Assembly (NCBI GenBank): GCA_934278965.1
Contig: CAKQWL010000154.1
Coordinates: forward strand, 1-16,341
Direction of reading: 5' to 3'
Origin: an uncultured Clostridia bacterium
GTDB taxonomy: Bacteria; Bacillota; Clostridia; Peptostreptococcales; Anaerovoracaceae
Length of the DNA stretch: 16,341 nucleotides
The translations under genes and the position numbers were made by a program. How positions within the stretch are numbered: the first letter of the stretch is position 1; each line of letters opens with the position of its first letter. Below are positions 1 to 8,118 of this stretch, one piece after another. The notes beneath the pieces are model-generated. The model saw only the letters and a program-made list of their open reading frames with translations, made no database searches and was not told the origin of the DNA.

Positions 1-7
1 GAAATAT

Positions 8-31
8 CCGAGGCATCGGCATTTTTCTTTT
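8..31 (+). terminator. weak terminator-like hairpin at window edge
   Basis: CCGA-GGCA-TCGG forms a 4-bp stem with a 4-nt loop and is followed by CATTTTTCTTTT. It could end an upstream plus-strand gene outside the window. The stem is short, so this is a weak call. Confidence 0.25.
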
Positions 32-66
32 GAATGTACATTCCTATCCGAAATCCTTATAATTTC

Positions 67-96
67 TTGAAAACTCGCCGTTTTCTGTGCTATAAT
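67..96 (+). promoter_or_regulatory. sigma-A-type promoter of purB-purA-alr-MATE
   Basis: TTGAAA at 67-72 and a perfect TATAAT at 91-96 are separated by 18 bp, and TGC directly before the -10 makes it an extended -10. Transcription would start near 103, leaving a leader of only about 20 nt before the purB ATG at 123, too short to hold a riboswitch. The next genes follow with gaps of 49, 38 and 67 nt and no visible terminator, so this is probably the operon promoter. Confidence 0.75.
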
Positions 97-122
97 AATT
101 TGTTGCACAAGGAGGAACGCAC

Positions 123-1559
123 ATGACTGATTACACCGGCTACACCAGCCCATTATCCGAACGGTATCCCAGCAAGGAAATGAAGTATCTGTTTTCACCG
201 GATATGAAATTCAAGACCTGGCGCAGACTTTGGATCGCGCTTGCGGAGGCCGAAAAGGAGCTCGGCCTTGACATTACGGAGGAGCAGATTGAAGAGCTCC
301 GTGCGCACAAAGATGACATCAATTTTGAAGCGGCCAAAGAACGGGAAAAAGAGGTCCGCCACGATGTCATGTCCCATGTGTATGCTTACGGCCTGCAGTG
401 CCCGAAAGCAAAGGGAATCATCCATTTGGGCGCAACCAGTTGCTATGTCGGCGATAACACGGACCTCATCATTATGACCGAGGCACTTCGCCTGATTCGA
501 AAAAAAGTAATCAATGTTCTTGCCGCCCTTGCGGAATTTGCGGAGACCTACAAGGATCTCCCGACACTTGGATATACACACTTTCAGCCGGCACAGCCGA
601 CAACCGTCGGAAAGCGCGCCTGCCTTTGGATGAACGAACTGCTTCTGGACCTGGAGGACATCGATCATGTTCTGGATACCATGAAGCTCCTCGGAAGCAA
701 AGGAACAACCGGAACACAGGCCAGCTTTCTGGAACTGTTTTCGGGCGATCATGAGAAGTGCAAAGAGCTCGATAGGCGCATTGCAGAAAAAATGGGATTC
801 TCCGCCTGCTACCCGGTCTCCGGACAGACTTATTCCCGCAAGGTTGACAGCCGCGTGCTTTCTGTCCTTTCGGGTATCGCGCAGAGCGCTCATAAGTTCT
901 CGAATGATATCCGCCTGCTTCAAAATCTAAAAGAAATCGAAGAGCCATTTGAAAAGCACCAGATCGGTTCTTCGGCGATGGCTTATAAACGAAATCCGAT
1001 GCGCTCGGAGCGCATGGCATCTCTTGCCAATTATGTCATCAGCACGGCAATGAACCCGGCGATCACCGCGGCAACGCAGTGGTTTGAACGGACGCTTGAT
1101 GATTCCGCCAATAAACGGATCAGTGTCAGCGAGGCATTCCTTGCCGCGGACAGTATCCTGGAACTTTATCTCAATGTTGCCGGCGGTCTTGTCGTTTACC
1201 CGAAGGTCATTACGGCACATTTGATGGCAGAGCTTCCGTTCATGGCAACAGAGAATATCCTGATGGACGCAGTGAAGGCCGGCGGTGACCGGCAGGAACT
1301 GCATGAAAAAATCCGCTCGCACTCTATGGCGGCGGGAAAACTCGTGAAAGAAGAAGGAAAGGCGAACGATCTGCTTGACCGCATCGCCGCCGATCCGGAC
1401 TTTCATATAAGCAAAGAGGCTTTACAGAAGGTTATGAAGCCGGAGAATTATGTCGGCCGGGCAGCCGTGCAGACAGAAGAGTTTCTAAACGGGGTCATAA
1501 AGCCTATTCTCGCGGAGAACAAGGACGCTCTCGGTATTACTGCCGAGATTAATGTCTGA
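123..1559 (+). CDS. purB: adenylosuccinate lyase
   Basis: PurB of the fumarase/aspartase superfamily cleaves adenylosuccinate to AMP and fumarate and also acts on SAICAR in IMP synthesis; it is a cytosolic tetramer. The 478-residue protein has the expected length. Visible motifs are RHDVMSH (79-85), TSCYVGDNTD (105-114), THFQPAQPTT (152-161) with the likely general-acid His153, QTYSRK (235-240), and the superfamily signature loop GSSAMAYKRNP (282-292) carrying the catalytic Ser. An AGGAGG lies 9 nt before the ATG. It is the first gene of a plus-strand run with purA next, so the two steps that act on adenylosuccinate are adjacent. No defects are visible. Confidence 0.97.
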   Translation: MTDYTGYTSPLSERYPSKEMKYLFSPDMKFKTWRRLWIALAEAEKELGLDITEEQIEELRAHKDDINFEAAKEREKEVRHDVMSHVYAYGLQCPKAKGIIHLGATSCYVGDNTDLIIMTEALRLIRKKVINVLAALAEFAETYKDLPTLGYTHFQPAQPTTVGKRACLWMNELLLDLEDIDHVLDTMKLLGSKGTTGTQASFLELFSGDHEKCKELDRRIAEKMGFSACYPVSGQTYSRKVDSRVLSVLSGIAQSAHKFSNDIRLLQNLKEIEEPFEKHQIGSSAMAYKRNPMRSERMASLANYVISTAMNPAITAATQWFERTLDDSANKRISVSEAFLAADSILELYLNVAGGLVVYPKVITAHLMAELPFMATENILMDAVKAGGDRQELHEKIRSHSMAAGKLVKEEGKANDLLDRIAADPDFHISKEALQKVMKPENYVGRAAVQTEEFLNGVIKPILAENKDALGITAEINV

Positions 1560-1608
1560 TCCGGACAGCCGTCCTCTCTTCCGCATCAAAAGATAGGAGG
1601 AATCAGTT

Positions 1609-2901
1609 ATGATCAAAGCAATCGTAGGCGCCAACTGGGGCGACGAAGGAAAAGGAAAAATCACGGATATGCTCGCATTTGAATCGGACATCATCGTTCG
1701 TTTTCAAGGCGGAAGCAATGCGGGACACACCATTGTCAACAATTACGGGAAATTTGCCCTGCATATGCTGCCGTCGGGTGTTTTTTACGGGCATACGACC
1801 AGCGTCATCGGAAGCGGTGTTGCCCTGAACATTCCGTTTCTCATCGATGAGCTGCGGGCACTTGAAGAAAAAGGCGTACCCGCGCCGAAAATTCTCGTTT
1901 CCGACCGTGCACAAGTCGTGATGCCGTATCATATTCTGTTTGACGGGTATGAAGAAGAGCGTTTGGCCGGAAAATCCTTCGGCTCAACAAAATCGGGCAT
2001 TGCTCCGACTTATTCCGATAAGTACGCCAAGATTGGTTTTCAAGTGTGTGAACTGTTTGATGATGAACACCTGAAAGAAAAATTGCAGAATGTATGCGTA
2101 CAGAAGAATGTGCTTCTTGAGCACCTCTATCACAAACCGCTTCTGTCCGCAGAGGAACTTTACAAGACCTGCGTGGAATACCGAGAAATGATCCGCCCGT
2201 ATGTTGCAGATGTTTCAGCTTTCCTTTATGAAGCTGTCCGGGACGGCAAGAATATTCTTCTGGAGGGCCAGCTCGGCGCTCTCAAGGATACCGATCACGG
2301 CATCTATCCAATGGTAACAAGCTCATCGACGCTTGCCGGATTCGCTTCTGTCGGTGCCGGACTGCCGCCGTATCTCATTCAAGATGTTGTTACCGTTATT
2401 AAAGCTTACTCCAGTTCGGTCGGAGCAGGCCCGTTCGTTTCGGAGCTGTTCGGAGAAGAAGCCGAAGAACTGCGGAGAAGAGGCGGTGACGGCGGAGAAT
2501 ACGGTGCGACCACAGGCCGGCCGAGACGTGTTGGCTGGTTTGATGCGGTTGCTACCCGCTATGGCTGCCGTCTGCAGGGAACTACCGAGGCCGCACTTAC
2601 GGTACTCGATCCTCTTGGATATCTGGATGAAATTCCGATCTGCGTCGCTTACCAGCTGGACGGCAGGGAAATTACCGATTTTCCGAACACAAGAGATTGC
2701 TATAAAGCGACTCCTGTTCTGAAAAAAATGCCGGGATGGAAGTGCGATATCCGCGGCATCCGCACTTTTGAGGAGCTTCCGCAGGAGGCGCAGAATTATG
2801 TGGATGAGATCGAACGGCTGATCGGTTTTCCAATCACGCTTGTTTCCAACGGTCCGGGCAGAGACGACATCATTCACCGCACACCGAAATTAAAAAAATA
2901 G
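1609..2901 (+). CDS. purA: adenylosuccinate synthase
   Basis: PurA joins IMP and aspartate with GTP hydrolysis to form adenylosuccinate, which PurB converts to AMP. The 430-residue length is typical. Residues 11-17 are the GDEGKGK P-loop with the catalytic Asp12, and NAGHT carries the catalytic His40. The segments KSGIAPTYSDK, DHGIYPMVTSS, GATTGRPRRVGWFD and the C-terminal SNGPGRDD are all intact. AGGAGG sits 8 nt before the ATG. The gene begins 49 nt after purB on the same strand, with no terminator between them, consistent with co-transcription. Confidence 0.97.
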   Translation: MIKAIVGANWGDEGKGKITDMLAFESDIIVRFQGGSNAGHTIVNNYGKFALHMLPSGVFYGHTTSVIGSGVALNIPFLIDELRALEEKGVPAPKILVSDRAQVVMPYHILFDGYEEERLAGKSFGSTKSGIAPTYSDKYAKIGFQVCELFDDEHLKEKLQNVCVQKNVLLEHLYHKPLLSAEELYKTCVEYREMIRPYVADVSAFLYEAVRDGKNILLEGQLGALKDTDHGIYPMVTSSSTLAGFASVGAGLPPYLIQDVVTVIKAYSSSVGAGPFVSELFGEEAEELRRRGGDGGEYGATTGRPRRVGWFDAVATRYGCRLQGTTEAALTVLDPLGYLDEIPICVAYQLDGREITDFPNTRDCYKATPVLKKMPGWKCDIRGIRTFEELPQEAQNYVDEIERLIGFPITLVSNGPGRDDIIHRTPKLKK

Positions 2902-2939
2902 TAAAAATAGAAAGCTGAAAAGAAAAGGGGCATAGGGAT

Positions 2940-4082
2940 ATGTATCAAGAAGCGCTTCGCCCGGCATGGGTCGAAATCTCTCTTTCAAATCTGACACACA
3001 ATATCCGGCGCATCATCGAAAAGGTCGGAAGTGCAGACCGGATTATCGGCGTCATCAAAGCGGATGCCTACGGGCACGGCGCAATACGCACAGCAGAAAC
3101 CTTACGGCAAAACGGGATTCTCCGTTTTGCCGTTGCTAATCTAACCGAAGCGATTGAGCTGCGGAACGCTGGATTTGCCGATGAACAAATTATTGTTCTC
3201 GGACTTATTCCCTCTTCATACGCGGACTTCGCCGCAGCTTATGATCTGACCGTTGTCTTGTGCAGCAGCGAGAACGCTCTGGCCTTTTCCGAAGCGGCAC
3301 AAAAGAGAGCCTGCACTGTCAAAGCTTTGATTGCCGTCGATACCGGCATGGGGCGCATTGGCTACCTGGCCGAAGACGCGGCCTCTGCCGCGGCGGATAT
3401 TCGAAAAATCTTGTCTTTCCCGTCCCTTGAAATTCTGGGACTCTTCTCTCATCTTTCAACGGCGGATGCTGCGGACAAAACCTTTTGCCGGCATCAGGAA
3501 GCGCAATTTCTCGCTTTCGACCGCACCCTTCGGGAAAACGGCCTGAACCTCCCAATCCGCACCCTCGCCAACAGTGCCTCGATCACCGAACTTCCGGAAC
3601 TGATTTTTGACTTTGTTCGCCCGGGTATTATTCTTTACGGATGCTACCCATCGGCAGAAGTAGATCACGCAAAGATCGACCTGCGTCCGGTGATGTCCGT
3701 CAAGGCAGATATTGTGCACCTGAAGGATGTTCCTTCCGGATTTTCCATCAGCTATGGACGGGCATTTACCACAACTCGGCCATCCCGGATCGCAACGATC
3801 GGGATTGGTTATGCCGACGGGCTTCCGCGCGCTTATTCCAAAAAAGCACGCGCGCTTGTAAATGGTATGTCCGTACCGATCGCCGGAAACATCTGCATGG
3901 ATCAATGCATGATCGATGTCACAGATGTCCCAAGCTGCAAGATTGGTGATGAGGTCATTCTCATGGGCAGCGACGGACAGAACCAAATCACCGCGGAAGA
4001 AATCGCAGAGGCCACCGGAACGATCAATTATGAGGTTCTCTGTGCTTTCGGCCAGCGGCTTCCGAAGATCTATCTTCCTTAA
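2940..4082 (+). CDS. alr: alanine racemase
   Basis: This PLP-dependent fold-III enzyme interconverts L- and D-alanine and supplies D-Ala for peptidoglycan. At 380 residues it has family length. The PLP lysine is Lys40 in VIKADAYGHG, and the second catalytic base is Tyr272 in SISYGRAF. DTGMGRIG (134-141), NSAS (211-214), RPGIILYG (227-234), YADGLPR and GNICMDQCMID are also present. An AGGGG lies about 9 nt before the ATG. It follows purA by 38 nt without a terminator, so it is probably in the same transcript. Biosynthetic rather than catabolic alr is inferred from this housekeeping context; a broader amino-acid racemase cannot be excluded. Confidence 0.95.
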   Translation: MYQEALRPAWVEISLSNLTHNIRRIIEKVGSADRIIGVIKADAYGHGAIRTAETLRQNGILRFAVANLTEAIELRNAGFADEQIIVLGLIPSSYADFAAAYDLTVVLCSSENALAFSEAAQKRACTVKALIAVDTGMGRIGYLAEDAASAAADIRKILSFPSLEILGLFSHLSTADAADKTFCRHQEAQFLAFDRTLRENGLNLPIRTLANSASITELPELIFDFVRPGIILYGCYPSAEVDHAKIDLRPVMSVKADIVHLKDVPSGFSISYGRAFTTTRPSRIATIGIGYADGLPRAYSKKARALVNGMSVPIAGNICMDQCMIDVTDVPSCKIGDEVILMGSDGQNQITAEEIAEATGTINYEVLCAFGQRLPKIYLP

Positions 4083-4149
4083 ACTTAAAATCAGCATTCC
4101 TCTATTGTCTGAAACACGATTAAAAAAAATTACCTGAAAGGAATTTTCT

Positions 4150-5481
4150 ATGCGCATTCAGCTATCGGACCATTTCACTTATCCAAAACTGCTTCGCTTC
4201 GTACTTCCGTCCATCGTTATGATGATGTTTTCTTCTGTTTACAGCATTGTTGATGGCTTTTTCGTTTCTAATTATGTCGGGAAAACGGAATTTGCCGCAA
4301 TCAATCTGATTTACCCATTCTGGATGATTCTCGGCGCACTGGGTTTCATGATGGGGACAGGAGGCGCTGCGATCGTCGGAAAGACGCTCGGTCAGGGCAA
4401 CCGCACCATGGCAAACCGATATTTTTCTCTGTTTGTCTATGTGACACTAATCATCGGTATTGTTGTCAGCACGATTGGCTTTTGCCTGGTTCCGTCTGTA
4501 GCACGCATGCTCGGCGCGGAGGACAAGCTTCTTGAAAGCTGCGTTCTTTACGGACGAATTGTCCTGAGCTGTCTGCCGTTTTATATGCTCCAGTATTTGT
4601 TTCAGTCCTTTTGCGTCACGGCCGAAAAACCGCAGCTTGGACTTCTTTTTACGGTTATCGCCGGCTGCAGCAATATCGTATTTGACGCACTCTTTATCGC
4701 GGTGTTCGAGTGGGGACTTGCCGGAGCGGCGATTGCTACTGCAATCGGACAAGTTCTCGGCGGTCTTCTGCCGATTCTTTACTTTGTTCGAAAGAACAGC
4801 AGCCTGCTGCGGATCGGTAAAACCCAATTTTACGGCAGTGCTCTCTTGAAAGCGGTCACCAACGGTTCCTCTGAATTTATGGTGAATGTCGCGGCCTCGA
4901 TCGTTGTCATGCTGTACAATTTCCAGCTGATGCGGCTTGCCGGTGAAAACGGCGTCGCGGCCTATGGCGTCATCGGATATGTTTCTTTCTTCTTTATCGC
5001 GATCCTTTGGGGGTATTCCGTGGGATGCGCACCGATCATCAGTTTTCATTACGGTGCGGAGAATCACGAAGAGCTGAAGAATGTATTCCGAAAAAGCATT
5101 ATCATCAATCTAACAGGCGGTTTTCTTTTGATGATGATTTCCGTTTTGCTTGCCGGTGTTTTGGCGAAGATTTTCGTCGGATATGACCCTCAGCTTTGTG
5201 AAATGACAGCGTACGGCCTTCGTATTTACTGCATTTCCTTTATTTTCAGCGGTGTCAATATCTTCGGTTCAGCGTTCTTTACTGCTCTCAACAACGGACT
5301 AATCTCTGCGGCCATTTCATTCCTGCGAACACTAGTATTCGAATGCGGCAGTGTGTTTTTAATCCCGTACCTGTTCGGGCTTACCGGTATCTGGGCCTGC
5401 ATTATCGTCGCGGAAATTGCCGCGATTTCGGTTACAACCTTCTTCCTGATTTTAAAACGGAACGAATATCATTATGTATAA
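4150..5481 (+). CDS. MATE family efflux transporter
   Basis: Members of the multidrug and toxic compound extrusion family are 12-helix inner-membrane antiporters driven by Na+ or H+. The 443-residue protein is hydrophobic throughout and has the family's two-bundle pattern. The N-terminal segment PSIVMMMFSSVYSIVDGFFV followed by GTGGAAIVGKTLGQGN is characteristic, and SVGCAPIISFHYGAEN marks the matching position in the second half. AAAGGA lies 8 nt before the ATG. It is the last gene before a strong hairpin terminator and may be co-transcribed with purB-purA-alr, 67 nt downstream of alr. The substrate cannot be read from the sequence; MepA- or DinF-like subgroups are possible. Confidence 0.9.
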   Translation: MRIQLSDHFTYPKLLRFVLPSIVMMMFSSVYSIVDGFFVSNYVGKTEFAAINLIYPFWMILGALGFMMGTGGAAIVGKTLGQGNRTMANRYFSLFVYVTLIIGIVVSTIGFCLVPSVARMLGAEDKLLESCVLYGRIVLSCLPFYMLQYLFQSFCVTAEKPQLGLLFTVIAGCSNIVFDALFIAVFEWGLAGAAIATAIGQVLGGLLPILYFVRKNSSLLRIGKTQFYGSALLKAVTNGSSEFMVNVAASIVVMLYNFQLMRLAGENGVAAYGVIGYVSFFFIAILWGYSVGCAPIISFHYGAENHEELKNVFRKSIIINLTGGFLLMMISVLLAGVLAKIFVGYDPQLCEMTAYGLRIYCISFIFSGVNIFGSAFFTALNNGLISAAISFLRTLVFECGSVFLIPYLFGLTGIWACIIVAEIAAISVTTFFLILKRNEYHYV

Positions 5482-5484
5482 GAC

Positions 5485-5535
5485 GAAAAAAGGGGTGCCA
5501 GACCGCTCGGTCCGATGCACCTCTTTCTTTTTTTA
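5485..5535. terminator. bidirectional terminator between convergent operons
   Basis: GGGGTGC (5492-5498) can pair with GCACCTC (5517-5523) with a G-U pair, enclosing an inner GACC-GCTC-GGTC hairpin (5501-5512). A T tract (5524-5534) follows on the plus strand, and six T residues follow on the minus strand (A tract 5486-5491). It lies between the MATE stop (5481) and the ABC ATPase stop (5577), so it can serve both. Confidence 0.8.
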
Positions 5536-5576
5536 TTGCCTTACTGAATCTATTTTTCTTCTATCCCTGTCTTGCT

Positions 5577-6332
5577 CTATCTTGTTACCGTGTTTAGGAA
5601 ATCACGGAGGCGTTCACTCTTCGGATTTTCAAAAATCTCTTCCGGTGTCCCTTCCTCAACAATCTTTCCGGCATCCATAAAAAGAACCCGGTCTGCCACA
5701 TTTTTCGCGAAATTCATTTCGTGAGTAACGATAATCATAGACATGTGCTGTTCCGCCAACTTCTGCATTACGGAAAGTACGGTTCCTGTAATCTCCGGAT
5801 CAAGTGCGCTGGTCGGCTCGTCAAACAGCATCAGATCCGGCTCCATCGCAAGCGCCCGCGCAATCGCGATACGCTGTTTCTGTCCGCCCGAGATCTGCGC
5901 CGGATACACATTTTTCTTATCCGCCAGTCCGACAAGTTCCAAAAGCTGCTGTGCTCTTTTTTCAATCGCATCCTTCTTGATCCCCTTCACCTTGATCGGT
6001 GCATAGGTGATATTGCCGAGACAGGTCATATGCGGAAAAAGATTAAAATGCTGGAAAACCATCCCGGTTGTTCCATACAGCCGAATCTCTCCTCCGCTGA
6101 TTTCCTCCAGTCCGTTAATGCTCCGAAGTAATGTGCTCTTTCCCGAACCGGACGGTCCGATGATCGCAACGATTTCACCCTTTTTCATGGAGAAGCTGAC
6201 ATCATTGACTGCGTTCGTACCCGCGAACTTCTTCACGATATGCTTCATTTCGAGGATCGTCTCTCCCGTCGCCAGTCCTTCTCGGATCTCCCGAAGAACG
6301 ACGGTATTTCCTTCTTCCTGTTTCTTTGCCAT
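5577..6332 (-). CDS. polar amino-acid ABC transporter, ATP-binding protein
   Basis: This is the ATPase of a GlnQ/HisP-type amino-acid importer. Starting at the ATG at 6332 it has 251 residues; the TTG one codon upstream is less likely, because GGGAGG then sits only 4 nt away rather than 7. Walker [10 protein letters not shown] is at 59-67, the Q-loop Gln at 94, the signature ISGGQ at 147-151, Walker B LMLFDEP at 167-173, and the H-loop His at 204. The stop codon of the permease and this ATG share one base (TGATG), indicating translational coupling. Two oddities: about 25 extra residues precede the usual domain start, and only two residues separate GEIRLYG from GMVFQ, where E. coli GlnQ has 17. 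The substrate is unknown. Confidence 0.93.
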   Translation of the reverse strand: MAKKQEEGNTVVLREIREGLATGETILEMKHIVKKFAGTNAVNDVSFSMKKGEIVAIIGPSGSGKSTLLRSINGLEEISGGEIRLYGTTGMVFQHFNLFPHMTCLGNITYAPIKVKGIKKDAIEKRAQQLLELVGLADKKNVYPAQISGGQKQRIAIARALAMEPDLMLFDEPTSALDPEITGTVLSVMQKLAEQHMSMIIVTHEMNFAKNVADRVLFMDAGKIVEEGTPEEIFENPKSERLRDFLNTVTR

Positions 6333-7036
6333 CAAGCAGCCTCCCTCTGATCGTATAATGAGTATTTCTTTTCAAGCTTATTGGAAATCAGGGTCAATAC
6401 GAAAGTGAAGATCAGATAAATGACCGCTGCCACAAGGTAAGCCGTCGCGTCCACATCCCGATTGACCGCCCCCTTGGAGGCCTTCATCAGTTCTCCCAGG
6501 GAAATCGCGGAAGCCAGTGCGGTATCCTTTACCAATACGATCGTCTCATTAGATACCGGCGGCAGAATGATCCGCATGGTCTGCGGCAGGACAATTCCCA
6601 ACATCGTCTGCGATTTGGAAAGTCCGAGTGCCTTGGCAGCTTCATACTGCCCGCGGTCCACACCGTTGATGCCGCCGCGGTAAATTTCAGCGAAATAAGC
6701 CGCGTAATTCAATACGAAAGTGACAACCGCGGTCGTCAGTGCCGGCATTCTCACATCGAATGCGATCGGAAGGAAGTAATAGAAGAAGAACAGCTGAAGC
6801 AGCAGCGGCGTTCCTCGAAATACAAATACATAAAACCTGCACAACAGCCGTACCGGCCAGAATTTCACATTGCTTCCGAGTGCGATCGGAAGTCCGAGCG
6901 GCTGGGAGAGCACCAGTGTCCAGCAAAACAGCTGAAACATCACCCAGGTGCCGTCCATCAGCGCCGGAAGAATCTTTCCGATATAGGCGGCGGTATCTGC
7001 CAGTTCAATTGTAAAGTTCGAAATAAATCCGCTCAT
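6332..7036 (-). CDS. polar amino-acid ABC transporter, permease
   Basis: This is the membrane subunit of the importer, of the HisM/GlnP type, with 234 residues. It has about five membrane segments and the cytoplasmic coupling motif [25 protein letters not shown] (EAA...G...I.LP), which docks onto the ATPase. The N-terminal half contains the [14 protein letters not shown] segment typical of this subfamily. The start is poorly supported: the nearest AAGGAG ends about 18 nt before the ATG and a stop lies in frame just upstream, so no earlier start exists. It lies 57 nt downstream of the binding lipoprotein and overlaps the ATPase start by one base. Confidence 0.93.
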   Translation of the reverse strand: MSGFISNFTIELADTAAYIGKILPALMDGTWVMFQLFCWTLVLSQPLGLPIALGSNVKFWPVRLLCRFYVFVFRGTPLLLQLFFFYYFLPIAFDVRMPALTTAVVTFVLNYAAYFAEIYRGGINGVDRGQYEAAKALGLSKSQTMLGIVLPQTMRIILPPVSNETIVLVKDTALASAISLGELMKASKGAVNRDVDATAYLVAAVIYLIFTFVLTLISNKLEKKYSLYDQREAA

Positions 7037-7093
7037 TGTTCTTTTTCTGTTCTTCTCCTTGTATTATTCAGTTCCGTTTTTATTTTGAGTTTC

Positions 7094-7936
7094 TTAGTTT
7101 TCGTAATCCTTCAGGATAACGAGATCCTTTCCGAACCATTTCTCACTGATCTTCGCAGCTTCACCGTTGTCAATCAGCGCCTGAATGGCTTCATTGATCT
7201 TATCCGCAACATCCTCTTCGCCCTTTCTGCAGCCGATTGCATAGAAATCATCACCGAAGTTGAAGTCGCATGTGAAGAGCGGCTCGTCCATCTTGGAATT
7301 CTTGTATTCGCCGAGTACCTGGTCCACAACGATCACATCTACTCTGTCGCCCTGGAGTGCCATGATAGCTTCGTCAAATGTCGGGAATTCCGATACATTC
7401 TCTGCATAGAGATCCCATTTATCCGATTCCTGCATCACCTTGAGTGCGGAAGAATCAATCTGCGTACCAATCTTGTAATTTGCCAGGTCTTCTTCCTTTG
7501 TGATATTAACATCACTGCTCTTGGACATTACGATGTTGCAGTTGTTGAAATACATCTTGGTCAGTGCCATCTGCTCTCTTCTTTCATCAGTCACCGACAT
7601 TCCGTTCCAGATGCAGTCAATATTCTTGGAGGACAGTTCCATTTCCTTCGCGTCCCATTCAATTGGCTGGAATTTTACAGCAACGCCGAGCTGCTCGCCG
7701 ACAGCATTCGCAAGGTCGATGTCGAAACCAACCAGTTCGTTGTTTTCATCCCGGAAGCCCATCGGTGCGAAAGTATCGTCAAGACCGATAACCAGTTCAC
7801 CCTTATCCTCAATGTAGGCCCATCCGCTGTCATTTGCCGTATCATCTCCACCGCCGCAGCCGGTCAGCGCAGCAGCCGCTCCGAGTACCATTACAAGAAT
7901 CAGTAAAATTGAAGTTGTTTTCTTTAAAGATTTCAT
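7094..7936 (-). CDS. amino-acid ABC transporter substrate-binding lipoprotein
   Basis: This is the extracytoplasmic binding protein of the importer, a family-3 solute-binding protein (PBPb/SBP_bac_3). The 280-residue protein starts with a lysine-rich, hydrophobic signal peptide ending in the lipobox LTGC, with Cys27 as the lipidated residue, so it is anchored to the outer face of the membrane. The mature part shows the family pattern ELVIGLDDTFAPMGF, then ELVGFDIDLANAVGEQLG, then the hinge-region segment IDCIWNGMSVTDERREQ, and DEAIMALQGDRVDVIVVD. A GGAAAGGG lies just before the ATG. It is first in the importer operon behind its own promoter. The ligand (Gln, Cys or another polar amino acid) cannot be decided. 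Confidence 0.93.
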   Translation of the reverse strand: MKSLKKTTSILLILVMVLGAAAALTGCGGGDDTANDSGWAYIEDKGELVIGLDDTFAPMGFRDENNELVGFDIDLANAVGEQLGVAVKFQPIEWDAKEMELSSKNIDCIWNGMSVTDERREQMALTKMYFNNCNIVMSKSSDVNITKEEDLANYKIGTQIDSSALKVMQESDKWDLYAENVSEFPTFDEAIMALQGDRVDVIVVDQVLGEYKNSKMDEPLFTCDFNFGDDFYAIGCRKGEEDVADKINEAIQALIDNGEAAKISEKWFGKDLVILKDYEN

Positions 7937-8026
7937 CGTTCCCTTTCCTTTCTCTCTTTTGCTTTGTCTTATTCCGGTCTGTTTTCCGGTTTCCGGCAGC
8001 AGGATTTTGTTTTGTTTGTGCTTTTT

Positions 8027-8046
8027 CGCTTTAGCACGCTAACGCG
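8027..8046. promoter_or_regulatory. 20-bp imperfect dyad in importer leader
   Basis: CGCTTTAGCACGCTAACGCG is symmetric apart from one mismatched pair: CGC/GCG flanks TTAGC-AC-GCTAA. It lies about 16-35 nt downstream of the predicted start of the importer mRNA, where an operator or leader hairpin could act. The half-site resembles the GTTAGC/GCTAAC half-sites of the feo operon, but the gap between halves is 2 bp rather than 4. Confidence 0.4.
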
Positions 8047-8069
8047 ATAATTCGCTACCGACAAGCAAT

Positions 8070-8098
8070 ATATTACCACGGGATTTTTCCGATGTCAA
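8070..8098 (-). promoter_or_regulatory. promoter of the amino-acid importer operon
   Basis: Read on the minus strand, a perfect TTGACA (8093-8098) and TAATAT (8070-8075) are separated by exactly 17 bp. The start would be near 8063, giving a leader of roughly 126 nt before the lipoprotein ATG. The -35 lies only 20 bp beyond the stop of the metallophosphoesterase, and no terminator separates them, so read-through from that gene is also possible. Confidence 0.75.
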
Positions 8099-8118
8099 CT
8101 ACTTTTTTAAAGAAAATT

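Noticed and set aside
5..55. Two TATCCGA elements before purB as a possible PurR box
   Set aside because: They are direct repeats about 40 bp apart, do not match the inverted CCGAAC pairs with short fixed spacing of known PurBoxes, and the window starts too close to judge.
195..923. 242-codon minus-strand frame opposite purB
   Set aside because: No ribosome site and no domain; purB on the plus strand is complete.
6333..6335. TTG as start of the ABC ATPase
   Set aside because: The ATG directly after it has a better distance (7 nt) from GGGAGG and forms the TGATG overlap with the permease stop.
7937..8063. Long leader of the amino-acid importer as a riboswitch or T-box
   Set aside because: No T-box sequence, no specifier-type stem, and no terminator hairpin with a T run is visible; only small dyads are seen.
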